A stretch of DNA of 64,000 nt from Rubinisphaera italica. Its GTDB lineage: Bacteria > Planctomycetota > Planctomycetia > Planctomycetales > Planctomycetaceae. The translations under genes and the position numbers were made by a program. Of the stretch, positions 16,400 to 27,735 are shown piece after piece. The stretch spans positions 5,214,001 through 5,278,000 of the forward strand of contig NZ_SJPG01000001.1 in the NCBI RefSeq assembly GCF_007859715.1, given 5' to 3'. The notes beneath the pieces were generated by a model, which worked only from the letters and a program-made list of their open reading frames with translations, ran no database searches and was not told the origin of the DNA. Within the stretch, counting starts at the first letter, position 1, and each line of letters begins with the position of its first letter.

Positions 16400-17788
16400 A
16401 TGAAACTTGCCGCCAAATTGATCCTGGTCTTTCTCTTCGGCGTTTTCGCGATTGTCTCTGTCTTTACCTGGCAAACGCTCAGGCGACAAAATGACTGGGA
16501 GGTCGAGCGACGTACTGCTCATGCTTCCGATATCGCTGATGCACTTACTCCTACGATCAAGCAGGCTTACGAAGAGGGAGGGACGATTACAGTCAAACGT
16601 GCTCTGGAGGTATCGACTCGTCAACTGGATGGTCCGGAGGTCCGCTGGGTTGATGGCAAGGATACGAGTTCTCAACTGACTCAGACGACATCCCGGGAAA
16701 CGTCCAGTATTTCCATTACCGATGCCAATGGAAATCGTAAGGCTTATTCGTACATTCCAATTCCCCTGGGGGAAAGCGACTCGGGAACAGTTGAGGTTTC
16801 AGAACCACTCGAAGAGCAGGATGCGTTTACCCGAGGGTCGGTCATCAGATCCCTCATGTCGCTATTGGGGGTAGCCGCCTTTTCGGGAGTTGTGATTTAC
16901 TTTGGTGGCATCCAACTGATTGGAAAGCCACTGAATCGATTGGTGGTGCAGGTTAAGCAAATCGGTGAAGGCCAACTCGATCAAACTCCAGTCGTTACGA
17001 GTCACGATGAACTTGGAAGACTGGCCATCGCGATCAGCGAGATGAGTCGCCGCATCCACCAGCAGTTGAACACGATTCGGCATACAAACCGACTCGGTAC
17101 GATTGGCACCCTGTCTGCCGGAATTGCTCACGAACTCGGCACGCCATTGAACGTTATCTCTGGTCGTGCAGGACTGATCAAAAGTGGAAAGTTGACTACA
17201 GAGGAAATCGTCCATAGTGCGGAAACGATTCAGTCGGAAGCGAATCGGATGACGACGATCATTCGACAACTGCTCGATTTTTCCAGGCAGAAATCAGCCC
17301 CCTATTCCTCGATTGACTTGAATGGTGTCATTCGTCGAACTTGTGATTTGATGCAAACCCTGACTGAAAAAGCCAACATCCAACTTGCCACTAATCTGCC
17401 TGCTGAAACGCTATACATCGACGGTGATGTTGCTCAAATTCAGCAAGTCCTGTCCAATCTGATCACCAACGCTATCGCCGCGATGCCCAACGGTGGGATG
17501 ATCACAATCAATTTACAGAAAAACTCCCAGGACGAAATCCAGATTCAAGTGATTGACTCGGGCGTCGGTATTGAACTGGCCGATGTCAATCAGGTGTTCG
17601 AACCATTCTACACGACCAAAGATGTGGGGCAGGGGACTGGACTGGGATTGTCGATTGCCTATGGTATCGTTCGAGAACATTCTGGCGAGATCCAGGTTTC
17701 TTCCAATCCCGAGACCGGCACAACATTCACGATCACATTCCCAGCGTCCGATTCGAATTCTGTGATTCAAGAGGTCAGCAAATCATGA
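16400..17788 (+). CDS. Membrane sensor histidine kinase (NtrB-like)
   Basis: A 462-residue kinase. First membrane segment at 5-25 (AKLILVFLFGVFAIVSVF), a periplasmic sensor of about 125 residues without a family I recognise, and a second membrane segment at 153-172 (SLLGVAAFSGVVIYFGG). A HAMP domain follows to about 222. The phosphorylated His is H244 in LSAGIAHELGTPLN. The ATPase part shows N box (LSNLITNAIAAM), DSGVGI, FEPFYTTK and GQGTGLGLSIAYGIV. It overlaps the regulator gene by four bases and should phosphorylate that product. Confidence 0.94.
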   Translation: MKLAAKLILVFLFGVFAIVSVFTWQTLRRQNDWEVERRTAHASDIADALTPTIKQAYEEGGTITVKRALEVSTRQLDGPEVRWVDGKDTSSQLTQTTSRETSSISITDANGNRKAYSYIPIPLGESDSGTVEVSEPLEEQDAFTRGSVIRSLMSLLGVAAFSGVVIYFGGIQLIGKPLNRLVVQVKQIGEGQLDQTPVVTSHDELGRLAIAISEMSRRIHQQLNTIRHTNRLGTIGTLSAGIAHELGTPLNVISGRAGLIKSGKLTTEEIVHSAETIQSEANRMTTIIRQLLDFSRQKSAPYSSIDLNGVIRRTCDLMQTLTEKANIQLATNLPAETLYIDGDVAQIQQVLSNLITNAIAAMPNGGMITINLQKNSQDEIQIQVIDSGVGIELADVNQVFEPFYTTKDVGQGTGLGLSIAYGIVREHSGEIQVSSNPETGTTFTITFPASDSNSVIQEVSKS

Positions 17789-19167
17789 CTCAGAAGACGA
17801 AATCCTACCAGGTGATGATCGTCGACGACGAACGGAATATGTGTGAATTGATCGAGACCGACTTACGTCTTCGCGGCATTTCCAGCCGTTGGTACACTTC
17901 GGCTCAGGATGCGATGGAAGCGATTCACGAATACGAATTTGAAGTCATCCTGACCGATGTTCGGATGCCGGTCACAACGGGCCTGCAGTTGTGTGAACAA
18001 CTCACACAAAACCGACCGGATATTCCGGTCGTTGTCATGACGGCATTCGGATCGATGGAGACTGCGGTCAATGCAATGCGATCCGGTGCGTATGATTTCA
18101 TTACGAAGCCCATCGAGATGGACCTGCTTGCGATCACTTTGCAACGTGCCATCCAACATCGTCGACTGACAGAACAGGTTCGGCTCCTCGAATCCAACCA
18201 TAACAGTGCGGCTATGTTTGGTGATATTCTGGGGCAAAGCCCGGTGATGCGGAAGTTATACGATCATCTTTCGCAGGTCGCCTCTTCCGATGCGGCTGTG
18301 CTGATCACTGGTGAAAGCGGGACTGGTAAAGAACTGGTGGCCCGTTCCATCCATGCCGGAAGCCGTCGCTCCGACAAACCCTTTGTGGCGATTAACTGTG
18401 CCGCGATTAATGAGAATTTGCTGGAAAGTGAATTGTTCGGCCACGTCAAAGGCGCTTTTACCGACGCCCGGGGAGAACGAAAAGGGCTGTTTATTGAAGC
18501 CGAAGGCGGGACATTGCTGCTGGATGAAATGGGCGAGTTGCCTCTCTCGATGCAGGCAAAACTTTTGCGTGCCTTGGAAGAACGCAAAATTCGACCCGTC
18601 GGAAGTGATAAAGAATTCCCCTTCAATGTCAGAGTGCTCACTGCCACGAATCGCGATTTGGAGACTGCGGTTTCGGAAGGACGTTTCCGAGAAGATCTGT
18701 ATTATCGGGTCAACGTCATTAAAATTGAACTTCCCCCACTTCGTTCCCGCGGAGCAGATATTCTGCGTTTAGCCGAGTACTTCCTGAAACAATTTGCATC
18801 CAGCGAGAAAAAACCAATTTCCGGATTGGCGGATGGAGTTGCAGAGAAACTCTTCAGTTATTCCTGGCCGGGCAATGTTCGGGAATTACGCAATGTCATG
18901 GAGAGAGCAGTTGCCCTGACGCGTTACGATAAAATTACCGTTGAAGATTTGCCAGAAAAGATCCGCAACTTTAAAGGAGGCACCGTCTTCATTGGAGGCC
19001 TCGATCCCGAAGAACTTGTCTCAATGGAAGAAATCGAACGCCGCTACATTACACACGTTCTGGAAGCTGTCGACGGCAACCAAACCCAAGCCGCCCGCAT
19101 ATTGGGTCTCGACCGGAAGACGATCTATCGAAAGCTGAAACAGTCAGAGGATCAAGATATGAAGTGA
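17785..19167 (+). CDS. NtrC-family sigma-54-dependent response regulator
   Basis: A 460-residue activator. The receiver domain has the phosphorylated D58 (VILTDVRMP) with acidic D14/D15. The AAA+ domain has Walker A GESGTGKE and Walker B region GGTLLLDEMGELP. The sigma-54 contact loop is GAFTDA, a common variant of GAFTGA. The arginine-rich region SWPGNVRELRNVMERAV follows. The C-terminal Fis-type helix-turn-helix is NQTQAARILGLDRKTIYRKL. It is the last gene of the block that begins with a sigma-54 promoter, so it probably controls its own operon. Confidence 0.95.
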   Translation: MTQKTKSYQVMIVDDERNMCELIETDLRLRGISSRWYTSAQDAMEAIHEYEFEVILTDVRMPVTTGLQLCEQLTQNRPDIPVVVMTAFGSMETAVNAMRSGAYDFITKPIEMDLLAITLQRAIQHRRLTEQVRLLESNHNSAAMFGDILGQSPVMRKLYDHLSQVASSDAAVLITGESGTGKELVARSIHAGSRRSDKPFVAINCAAINENLLESELFGHVKGAFTDARGERKGLFIEAEGGTLLLDEMGELPLSMQAKLLRALEERKIRPVGSDKEFPFNVRVLTATNRDLETAVSEGRFREDLYYRVNVIKIELPPLRSRGADILRLAEYFLKQFASSEKKPISGLADGVAEKLFSYSWPGNVRELRNVMERAVALTRYDKITVEDLPEKIRNFKGGTVFIGGLDPEELVSMEEIERRYITHVLEAVDGNQTQAARILGLDRKTIYRKLKQSEDQDMK

Positions 19168-19339
19168 TTGTTTATCGGGTCCATTACTAATTGCAAAGCG
19201 CCCTCGCATATGCGGCATTTGCCGTTAATAACGTTCGAACTCCATCGTGACTTGAAGTAGGATCATCAAATCCGTTTGTGCCCCTCGCGTTCTATTTGAG
19301 GGAGAGAGAATAAGAAGGCCTCGATTCCAGATGTGTTCA

Positions 19340-21169
<1,830 letters not shown>

Positions 21170-21394
21170 CTGTCTGTCTTTTTTACTTAACTTGTTTACT
21201 GCAGCCGCATGTTTCGACAGTGCGAACCTGTCATGTTTTCAGTTGTTGATTTTAACAAACCAGCCGATGGACTTCGACTGAATTAGATCGGATCAGGTGA
21301 ACTCATAAAAATCAGATCAATGAAAATCTTAGAGTTATGTCGGTCATTATTCATGATGAATTCGACCTATGCAGAGTTAGATCCTGTTGGACAA

Positions 21395-21433
21395 ATAAAA
21401 AACGCTCCTGAATCTGTTCATTCAGGAGCGTTT
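21395..21433 (-). terminator. Rho-independent terminator of the Bax-inhibitor-1 gene
   Basis: A perfect 14-base stem (AAACGCTCCTGAAT) with a six-base loop at 21400-21433. On the minus strand it runs into a T tract. It lies 23 bases after the stop of the gene at 21456-22187. Confidence 0.92.
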
Positions 21434-21455
21434 GGTGAATCAAAGAAATTCTTGA

Positions 21456-22187
21456 TTAGTCGTTACTCTGCAGATACATGAGCAGACGAATCATGTACCA
21501 GAACATCAAGGCAACGGAGGCAAACAAAGCCAGCGAAGCGGCAACATGTTGATCCGTGCGGTAATGGTGCAGCACATTGGAAGTATCATACAGAATGTAA
21601 CCGGCACTCAATCCCAGCATGGCGATGGTGAAGATCAGACCAAAACCATCTCCCATTGGGAAAAAGATGGAAACCACAATCGCGCCCATGGCGAGCACAC
21701 CGGCCAGCATCAGGAAACCACGCAGGAATGAGAAATCGGCTCCACTGATGAATACAAAGGCGGTCAAACCACCGAATGTTACCAATGTCAGGAAGCCTGC
21801 CTGGGCTATCATTTCCGGCTTACCAAGCATAAACCATGCATAATAAACCAGAGGGACGAAGATGACTGCCTCGGCAACTGTGTAAAGCATCAGGCCCGCA
21901 TACTGCGTAGTCAAAGAAGTGCTGCGGTGAGCCCACCAGTCCGCCAGCCAGCTGACGCCGATAAAGGCCGCCAGTACAATGAACCATTGTCCGCCCATCA
22001 TCAAATTTAGGAGTGGATCCCGGATGGCGGGTGTATTGCAGAAGATGTAAAGCAGACCTGCAAATACGACGATTGCTCCTGCAAGATGGGCATATGTTTT
22101 ACGAATAAACGCAGCTCGTTCATCACGTGCGGCATCAATCGCAAAGGGACTGCCACCAAACGATTCGTATTCGTTCGAGTAACTCAT
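21456..22187 (-). CDS. Bax inhibitor-1 / YccA family membrane protein
   Basis: A 243-residue inner-membrane protein with seven hydrophobic segments. Examples are TYAHLAGAIVVFAGLLYIF, WFIVLAAFIGVSWLADWW, VFISGADFSFLRGFLML and ILYDTSNVLHHY. The last two motifs are typical of the BI-1/YccA family, which in bacteria includes calcium-leak channels and regulators of the FtsH protease. ATG at 22187 has a distinct soluble N-terminus. It is followed by a strong terminator. Confidence 0.9.
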   Translation of the reverse strand: MSYSNEYESFGGSPFAIDAARDERAAFIRKTYAHLAGAIVVFAGLLYIFCNTPAIRDPLLNLMMGGQWFIVLAAFIGVSWLADWWAHRSTSLTTQYAGLMLYTVAEAVIFVPLVYYAWFMLGKPEMIAQAGFLTLVTFGGLTAFVFISGADFSFLRGFLMLAGVLAMGAIVVSIFFPMGDGFGLIFTIAMLGLSAGYILYDTSNVLHHYRTDQHVAASLALFASVALMFWYMIRLLMYLQSND

Positions 22188-22336
22188 AAATAGAACCTTA
22201 TTATTGGTTTGTGGAAATGGATCGAGAGAGTCGTATCACTCTGCTCGGATTGGTCGACAAATTTCGAGCATTGTACCTTCCCCACAACAAACTCGGGAAG
22301 CATTTTCGTGAAAAAAATTGCAGACTCTCAAAAATA

Positions 22337-24568
22337 CTATTCCGGAGCTACCAATGCTCCGACTCGTGTCAGGTGCCGTTCCCAGGATGTGACGGCCTGT
22401 TCGCGGGTTGTTGCCACGGCCAGAGGTCGATAACCGAGTTTTTGTCCAGTCAATTCAGCAATCCAGTAAATCGACAATTCCCGGACCGCAACATGCTCGT
22501 GACGCAATCCGTCCACCAGCCGACGCGAAATATCGGGCCGGCGGCCATCTTCCAGAGTGTAGCCCCACAGCAAAGTATAGACTGTCTGAGCCGTTTCAGG
22601 ATTGAAGGTTTTTGCAAGCGATTCCTTCAGAAGTTCAGGGTGGCTTGGATCCTGGGGCAGCCAGATACGCAGGCCTCGAATCGCTTCTGTGCGTGTCTCT
22701 TCATGGGGTGATCGGGCCAGGATTGTGACCAGGGAATCGTATTGACTTCCCAGTGCAAGAACCCGAGTTGCCAGTTCCGCGATACGTGGGTTCGGGTCGT
22801 CAGCAACTCCCTGCATATCGAGCCAGAGATTTTTGGAAGCGCCCAAATACTTTAGGAATTCCTGCTGATCCCGCTTTTGCGAAAGCGTCATCGTCAACGG
22901 TCCCCCATCACTCCAGGCAGGAAGTGGAGGAGCATCGATTGCTGCCGGTTGATCGTTTTCAGCCGGAAGAAGCTTATTGTTATTACCCGGAACCGCATCG
23001 GGCTCGATACCAGGGGGGAGCTGAGTGGTTGCCAGATTGAGAGGCAGCAAGGCAAAATAATTCTTTGGGGGTGAAGGCTCGCTCGCTCCCATTTGCAGCC
23101 GGACAGGAACGCCAGTTGACCAAAGGTTCGCCACGTACAAACCATTGGTTGGAATCTGTTCATACTGGTTGGTCGGTTGTGGAATGACTTCGAGAACCAG
23201 TGTGGTGGGGTCCTCTGGTAAGACAATCGTCCAAGTGTTTTTACCGATTTCCAGTTGCAGCGACTTCAAATTATCATCGCCAACCTCCGGGAGAACCTCC
23301 AGAAGATAGTGTCCTTGAAACAACCTGAGAGAAAGAGTCTGTTCGTTATCAGAACCTGTCAATTGAGCGGCACTGTTTTCTCTCATCTGCAAACGGACGC
23401 GATCATTATTAATCGTGAAGGATGCCAAAGTATATTGCGGGGAAAACAGCGAGCTGTTGAGTTTGATTTCGGTGCCGGTTTTGGCAACGACGGAACTTCC
23501 GGTCTGAGAGTCGCCTGGAACATAAATGAGCGGTTGATTCTCCGTGACATACAGCATCGTGGGAGCAAACTCGATTGGATTCGGCTGTACGACAACAGGA
23601 GCGATCGCTTCATTGCCGGTTTCGTTACCCGCTGCATTTTCTGCGGGGACCATTGGTTGGCCAGGAATGCTATTGGCGACCAGTTCGCTGCCAGTACTCT
23701 CCGGAGGCGGCATATTTGGCGAGCCTGTGCTCGCAGGTGCGGCTGGACTTGTCGGAGTCGTCACAGCGATATGGGGTTGTTGATTCATTTTCTGTGGTGA
23801 GGGGACTTTCACAGAGTTTTCGCCTGAATTACTGGTCACTAATTCAGAGGTTCCAACTTCTTCAACATTGGCAACCGGATCACCGTTTGCCAGATCAGCG
23901 TTTACAGTCGCTTCACTATCGCTGCTCCGCTCGACATACCCCTTGCCCACATCCCGGAATGAGGGATCTGTCAGAATGCTGTAAGCCCAGGCTCCCAGTA
24001 GTAAAACAACTCCAAGGATGACAATAAACTGCTTGAACCCATCGTTTCGTTTAGGAATTTCAAACGGGATGGCGATCTCCTGGCTGGCAGGCTCGATTGA
24101 AGGAGCGACCATGGCAGGAATTTCGACCGATGATCCCGTCGACTGGCTCGCGTCGTCAGGAAATTCCGCATCCTCAGGTAGAAAGGACATGGCGATTTGC
24201 TGCAATTGTGATTTCGTAGACGCCGGAATTTTTGGCCGGCCCCCTAAAACGAGCGAGAGAATCTGATGGGTGCCAGCCACTTCGGCCAGTTTTTCATCGG
24301 ATTTCAGTAGACTTTCCTCGTAGGCGGCGACTTCATCGGCCGGGGTCAGATTATCGAGATACTCGGCGACATCGTTCGCATTGAGTCCCTTTTTCTTCTC
24401 CGCAGGTGCAGGAACCGTTAATCGGCGCATACGGATTAACGCCCGGATTCGCTCAACTAGAGTTGTCGCGTTCGGACTCGACTTCACAAGCCGCCCAACC
24501 GCAGCCGCATCCTGAGGTTTGAGAATGTCGTCCAGATAAGCGAGTAAATATCGTAAAGTCAGTTTCAT
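22337..24568 (-). CDS. Membrane-anchored protein with anti-sigma-like N-terminus and HEAT-like C-terminus
   Basis: A 743-residue protein. The N-terminus (LRYLLAYLDDILKPQDAAAV, NDVAEYLDNLTPADEVAAYE) resembles the cytoplasmic part of planctomycete anti-sigma-like proteins but has no zinc ligands. One membrane segment lies near 183-202 (FIVILGVVLLLGAWAYSIL). A low-complexity P/S/T/N linker to about residue 310 follows. Next is a beta domain similar in style to FecR (SVVAKTGTEIKLNSSLFS, LRLFQGHYLLEVLPEVG). The last 180 residues have HEAT-like helices (DDPNPRIAELATRVLALG, EETRTEAIRGLRIWL). The function is unknown. Confidence 0.75.
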   Translation of the reverse strand: MKLTLRYLLAYLDDILKPQDAAAVGRLVKSSPNATTLVERIRALIRMRRLTVPAPAEKKKGLNANDVAEYLDNLTPADEVAAYEESLLKSDEKLAEVAGTHQILSLVLGGRPKIPASTKSQLQQIAMSFLPEDAEFPDDASQSTGSSVEIPAMVAPSIEPASQEIAIPFEIPKRNDGFKQFIVILGVVLLLGAWAYSILTDPSFRDVGKGYVERSSDSEATVNADLANGDPVANVEEVGTSELVTSNSGENSVKVPSPQKMNQQPHIAVTTPTSPAAPASTGSPNMPPPESTGSELVANSIPGQPMVPAENAAGNETGNEAIAPVVVQPNPIEFAPTMLYVTENQPLIYVPGDSQTGSSVVAKTGTEIKLNSSLFSPQYTLASFTINNDRVRLQMRENSAAQLTGSDNEQTLSLRLFQGHYLLEVLPEVGDDNLKSLQLEIGKNTWTIVLPEDPTTLVLEVIPQPTNQYEQIPTNGLYVANLWSTGVPVRLQMGASEPSPPKNYFALLPLNLATTQLPPGIEPDAVPGNNNKLLPAENDQPAAIDAPPLPAWSDGGPLTMTLSQKRDQQEFLKYLGASKNLWLDMQGVADDPNPRIAELATRVLALGSQYDSLVTILARSPHEETRTEAIRGLRIWLPQDPSHPELLKESLAKTFNPETAQTVYTLLWGYTLEDGRRPDISRRLVDGLRHEHVAVRELSIYWIAELTGQKLGYRPLAVATTREQAVTSWERHLTRVGALVAPE

Positions 24569-24768
24569 CGTATGATTCCCGGAGGAGACCAGTGGTGTAT
24601 GATTTCACAGCAAAAGAAAGCCCTGCTACTGTATTAGTGGCAGTCCATCGACGATTCCGTTCAAGTTTTTTGATATATCTGAGTCATTTCTGAAATGAAT
24701 TCAGATTGTCCCCAAAAAGAGCCTCCCCAGACCGCAACTTCACACAGGACAAAAAATGGATCAATAGA

Positions 24769-25281
24769 ATGAAATCAATGATTCGGAAGTTGTCATTTGT
24801 GGAATGGAGTATCATTGGCGTACTCCTCTTAATTTGCGTGATCCTGCTAATACCTTCTCCAAAATGGGGCTCCAGCGGAACGATTAATTGTTCAGTACAT
24901 GTTCTCGTGTTCAGTGCGAAAGATGGTACTCCCATCCAGGCGGCTGGTGTAGATATTCTTCGAACACCTCTGAGGTTCAATGAGATTCGACCCCTCGACT
25001 ATAGAGAGAACTTCTCGGGAATGATTCGTGTCATTGAACAAAATGAATTTCCTCAAACCACAAATGTCGAGGGAATTGCTGTTATTAATATGAAATTCAA
25101 TACAAGTGCCTCTCATAAGAATCCCAAGTCTTCCGCTTCCACTTCTCGATATTCAGTTCTCGTTTCTGCAAGTAATTATGGCACGGTGATCTCTCCGTTG
25201 CGGTATCAATCAACAGCAAGTGATCAAATGAAAGAGGAGGGAAAAATGATTTTCCAGATTGGTCTCTGGCCAAATGAATAA
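24769..25281 (+). CDS. Hypothetical single-pass membrane protein
   Basis: A protein of 170 residues starting at MKSMIRKLSFVEW. A TTG start 63 bases earlier is possible but less likely. One membrane segment (SIIGVLLLICVILLIPSP) is followed by an outside domain that looks like a carboxypeptidase-regulatory or transthyretin-like beta fold (VHVLVFSAKDGTPIQAAGV, TTNVEGIAVINMKF). This resemblance rests on pattern only. It stands alone between oppositely oriented genes. Confidence 0.65.
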   Translation: MKSMIRKLSFVEWSIIGVLLLICVILLIPSPKWGSSGTINCSVHVLVFSAKDGTPIQAAGVDILRTPLRFNEIRPLDYRENFSGMIRVIEQNEFPQTTNVEGIAVINMKFNTSASHKNPKSSASTSRYSVLVSASNYGTVISPLRYQSTASDQMKEEGKMIFQIGLWPNE

Positions 25282-25391
25282 CCATAACTGGAATCATAAA
25301 GATGTCTCGATCACTTCAGATTGTTGTCATCAGAACAAGACGTGCTCTCCCTTAAGTTGTTAAACTCGAACGATAATATCCCTCCTGTCCT

Positions 25392-26309
25392 GTGCACCTG
25401 CCGACCAGATATATATTTGTGACTGATTATCCTTTCCATCTTCTGCTGCCCCTGATTGCGAGTCTTCTGTTTGTTGGAGGTTTGATTTTTGTCAAACGGC
25501 TCACCATTGCAGGAGTGACACCCTGGACGGTGGCGTTTTTGTCAAATCAATGTGCGGCGGTCTTCTTTACCGCTTACTGGTTTGTTGGCGGACCGGGGCA
25601 GCCATGGTTCATGTTGTGGCAACCCGCAATCATCGCGGCTCTGTATGTGATGGGCTTGAGCTTTACGTTCCTGGCGATCGAACGGGGGGATGTCTCTGTG
25701 GCGACGCCGGTGTTTGGTGTCAAAGTTTTGTTCGTGGCGATACTCGTCACATTGACGACGGCCAAACAACTCACTGCGATTATGTGGTTAGCTGCGATTC
25801 TGGCTGTCGCTGGAATCGTACTGATTCAATGGACCGGACCGAGTGGCAATCGGAAGAAGTTGTTTCTGGCAATCGGCTTTGCACTTTCAGCGGCCATGTC
25901 GTTTGCGACGTTTGATGTGCTCGTGCAGAAATGGGCTCCCGCCTGGGGAGCTGGTCGTTTTCTGCCCATTGTCTACTGGATGGTGGCTGTCTTTTCAGTC
26001 GTGCTTCTGAAAGGATTTCAACTTCACAAGGTGAAAGATCGCTCCCTGAGATTCCCCTTAATTGCTGGATCTGTTTTGATTGCTTTTCAGGCGATTTTTA
26101 TCGTCAGCACGCTCTCTCTATTTGGAGATGCGACCCGGGTCAACATTGTGTATGCCACTCGCGGATTATGGGGCGTTCTGTTTGCCTGGGCGACTGCATT
26201 GAAATGGGGGGGAGCGGAAGCAAAGGTTCCCGTCCGAATGATGCTTCTCAGATTATCGGGTGCCGTATTACTGACCGCAGCTGTCATTCTGGCTTTACTT
26301 CGCGGTTAA
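25392..26309 (+). CDS. EamA/DMT family transporter
   Basis: A 305-residue inner-membrane protein with about ten hydrophobic segments in two halves, as in drug/metabolite transporters. Examples are LLLPLIASLLFVGGLIFV, IMWLAAILAVAGIVLIQW and LSGAVLLTAAVILALLRG. The half-ending motif LAIERGDVSVATPVFGVK is typical of EamA domains. The start is GTG at 25392. The substrate is unknown. Confidence 0.82.
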   Translation: MHLPTRYIFVTDYPFHLLLPLIASLLFVGGLIFVKRLTIAGVTPWTVAFLSNQCAAVFFTAYWFVGGPGQPWFMLWQPAIIAALYVMGLSFTFLAIERGDVSVATPVFGVKVLFVAILVTLTTAKQLTAIMWLAAILAVAGIVLIQWTGPSGNRKKLFLAIGFALSAAMSFATFDVLVQKWAPAWGAGRFLPIVYWMVAVFSVVLLKGFQLHKVKDRSLRFPLIAGSVLIAFQAIFIVSTLSLFGDATRVNIVYATRGLWGVLFAWATALKWGGAEAKVPVRMMLLRLSGAVLLTAAVILALLRG

Positions 26310-26416
26310 TGAATTGCATCAACAATCTTAACCCGAAGCGTAAGGAGGGGACGGCTTCCGATCCCCGTTTGGGTTTACCCCAAACGTCACTCATCTCTCT
26401 TCACCAAAAAATGTAG

Positions 26417-26474
26417 AACCGCAGATAAACGCAGATGCAAAATACCTGCGTTTATCCGTGTCCATCTGCGGTTC
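26417..26474. repeat. Nested inverted repeat, possible two-way terminator
   Basis: Outer arms GAACCGCAGAT and ATCTGCGGTTC enclose inner arms AAACGCAG and CTGCGTTT. It lies between two genes that point at each other (25392-26309 and 26489-27577). It may end transcription from both sides. The wording CGCAGATAAACGCAGATG suggests a dispersed repeat. Confidence 0.65.
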
Positions 26475-26488
26475 AATTTCTGATTCCT

Positions 26489-27577
26489 CTACTGCACCTG
26501 AGGCTCGGCCTTTTTGCGATGAAAGAAAAACCTAGGACGCGTCGGTGGCGAATCTCCGTTGGAGTTGCTTCCTCTCAGGCTGTGGATAAAGCCAATTTTA
26601 TCAACGACTGACTGAGGAAGTTGCTCGGGCAGCAGAGGCATCAGACCCAGGTCGGAATTGAACTCACTCACGACGACTGCGACCTTGAGGGTGTCCTGCA
26701 CAAACTTGTCGATATTCGCTCGTGGAGAGATATCGATCTTGGAATAATGAAACACATTGGCTGTCCGGGCAATCGATATCAAATCCAGATAAACATTCAT
26801 CGTCTCAGCCATATCTTCCATCGGATGCATTGTGGCATAGGCAGAGACATAATTCTCCGCCCAGTTATCAGGAGCGCCCTGTTTATAGTAGAGGTCTTTG
26901 GCATCTCCATAGGAGACGGCATTGGGGTCTCCAAAAACTTCCGCATATTTTTCAGCGGCCACTTTCTGAATATAAAAAATATCAATGTAATGACCGATTT
27001 CGTGCCGCATGTGGCCGATGAGCGTTCGCTGTGGTTCATTGAGTTCTAGCCGGGTCCGTTCCCGAAATACACGATCTGCTTCCATCAGATTGATTGTGAT
27101 CACACCATTGGCATGCCCTGTGTACACTGGAATTTGCTTGCCGGTATCATCAGTTTGAGGAGCCAGAAACTGAAATTCGAGCGGAAACTCTGCGCCTGTT
27201 TCTCCCAGATAAGGCGGGAAATCCAGCCATTCCAACTGGAAAAGTAGTTGCCGTTTGGCTCGCTCCAATTCTGCCCATCGCTGAATATTTTCAAGCTGGC
27301 TCGTATCGGGATGAACGCTCGTAAACTCGCACCAGTGACAGAGTTGGGTGGATTCTGGCAAGATCATCGAATTGCAGATTGCTGCAGTCCGATTTGAGCA
27401 AAAAACAACTTCTTTACCGCAGTTTTTTTGATCGCACTGATAGGTATTGTCTGATGACTTCGTAAAGCTCGTCAAAGAATGGCAACAATCGCAAAGACCA
27501 ATCGTCCTCTCACATGCCAGACACTGGATGTTATTAAAGAAGATCCGATTACCACATTGACATTCACTGATTTTCAT
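26489..27577 (-). CDS. Zinc-ribbon protein with putative zinc metallopeptidase domain
   Basis: A protein of 362 residues starting at MKISECQCGNRI, after GGAGCAGGT. A Met 39 bases upstream is less well supported. The N-terminus is a zinc ribbon with several Cys pairs (CQCGN, CLACERTIGLCDCC, CDQKNCG, CHWCEF). The middle has a peptidase-like motif HMRHEIGHYIDIFY, that is, HExxH-like as RHEIGHY. This fits the family described as zinc-ribbon plus putative zinc-binding metallopeptidase. No signal peptide. The substrate is unknown. Confidence 0.85.
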   Translation of the reverse strand: MKISECQCGNRIFFNNIQCLACERTIGLCDCCHSLTSFTKSSDNTYQCDQKNCGKEVVFCSNRTAAICNSMILPESTQLCHWCEFTSVHPDTSQLENIQRWAELERAKRQLLFQLEWLDFPPYLGETGAEFPLEFQFLAPQTDDTGKQIPVYTGHANGVITINLMEADRVFRERTRLELNEPQRTLIGHMRHEIGHYIDIFYIQKVAAEKYAEVFGDPNAVSYGDAKDLYYKQGAPDNWAENYVSAYATMHPMEDMAETMNVYLDLISIARTANVFHYSKIDISPRANIDKFVQDTLKVAVVVSEFNSDLGLMPLLPEQLPQSVVDKIGFIHSLRGSNSNGDSPPTRPRFFFHRKKAEPQVQ

Positions 27578-27675
27578 ACCTGCTCCAAAATGAAAGGGAC
27601 AGTGAACATATTGCAAATCGTGTGCCCTCGTTAATCGGGGCCCATACTTTTTTCATCTCAATGATTGCCATTGAT

Positions 27676-27710
27676 AAAAAGAAGCCGAACGATTTCAATC
27701 GCCCGGCTTC
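27676..27710 (-). terminator. Rho-independent terminator of gnd
   Basis: Stem GAAGCCG paired with CGGCTTC, extended by CGA/TCG across a small mismatch (27681-27710). On the minus strand it is followed by TTTTT. It lies 26 bases after the gnd stop. Confidence 0.85.
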
Positions 27711-27735
27711 GTAATGTCCTCTTCCGTTTTGTCGA

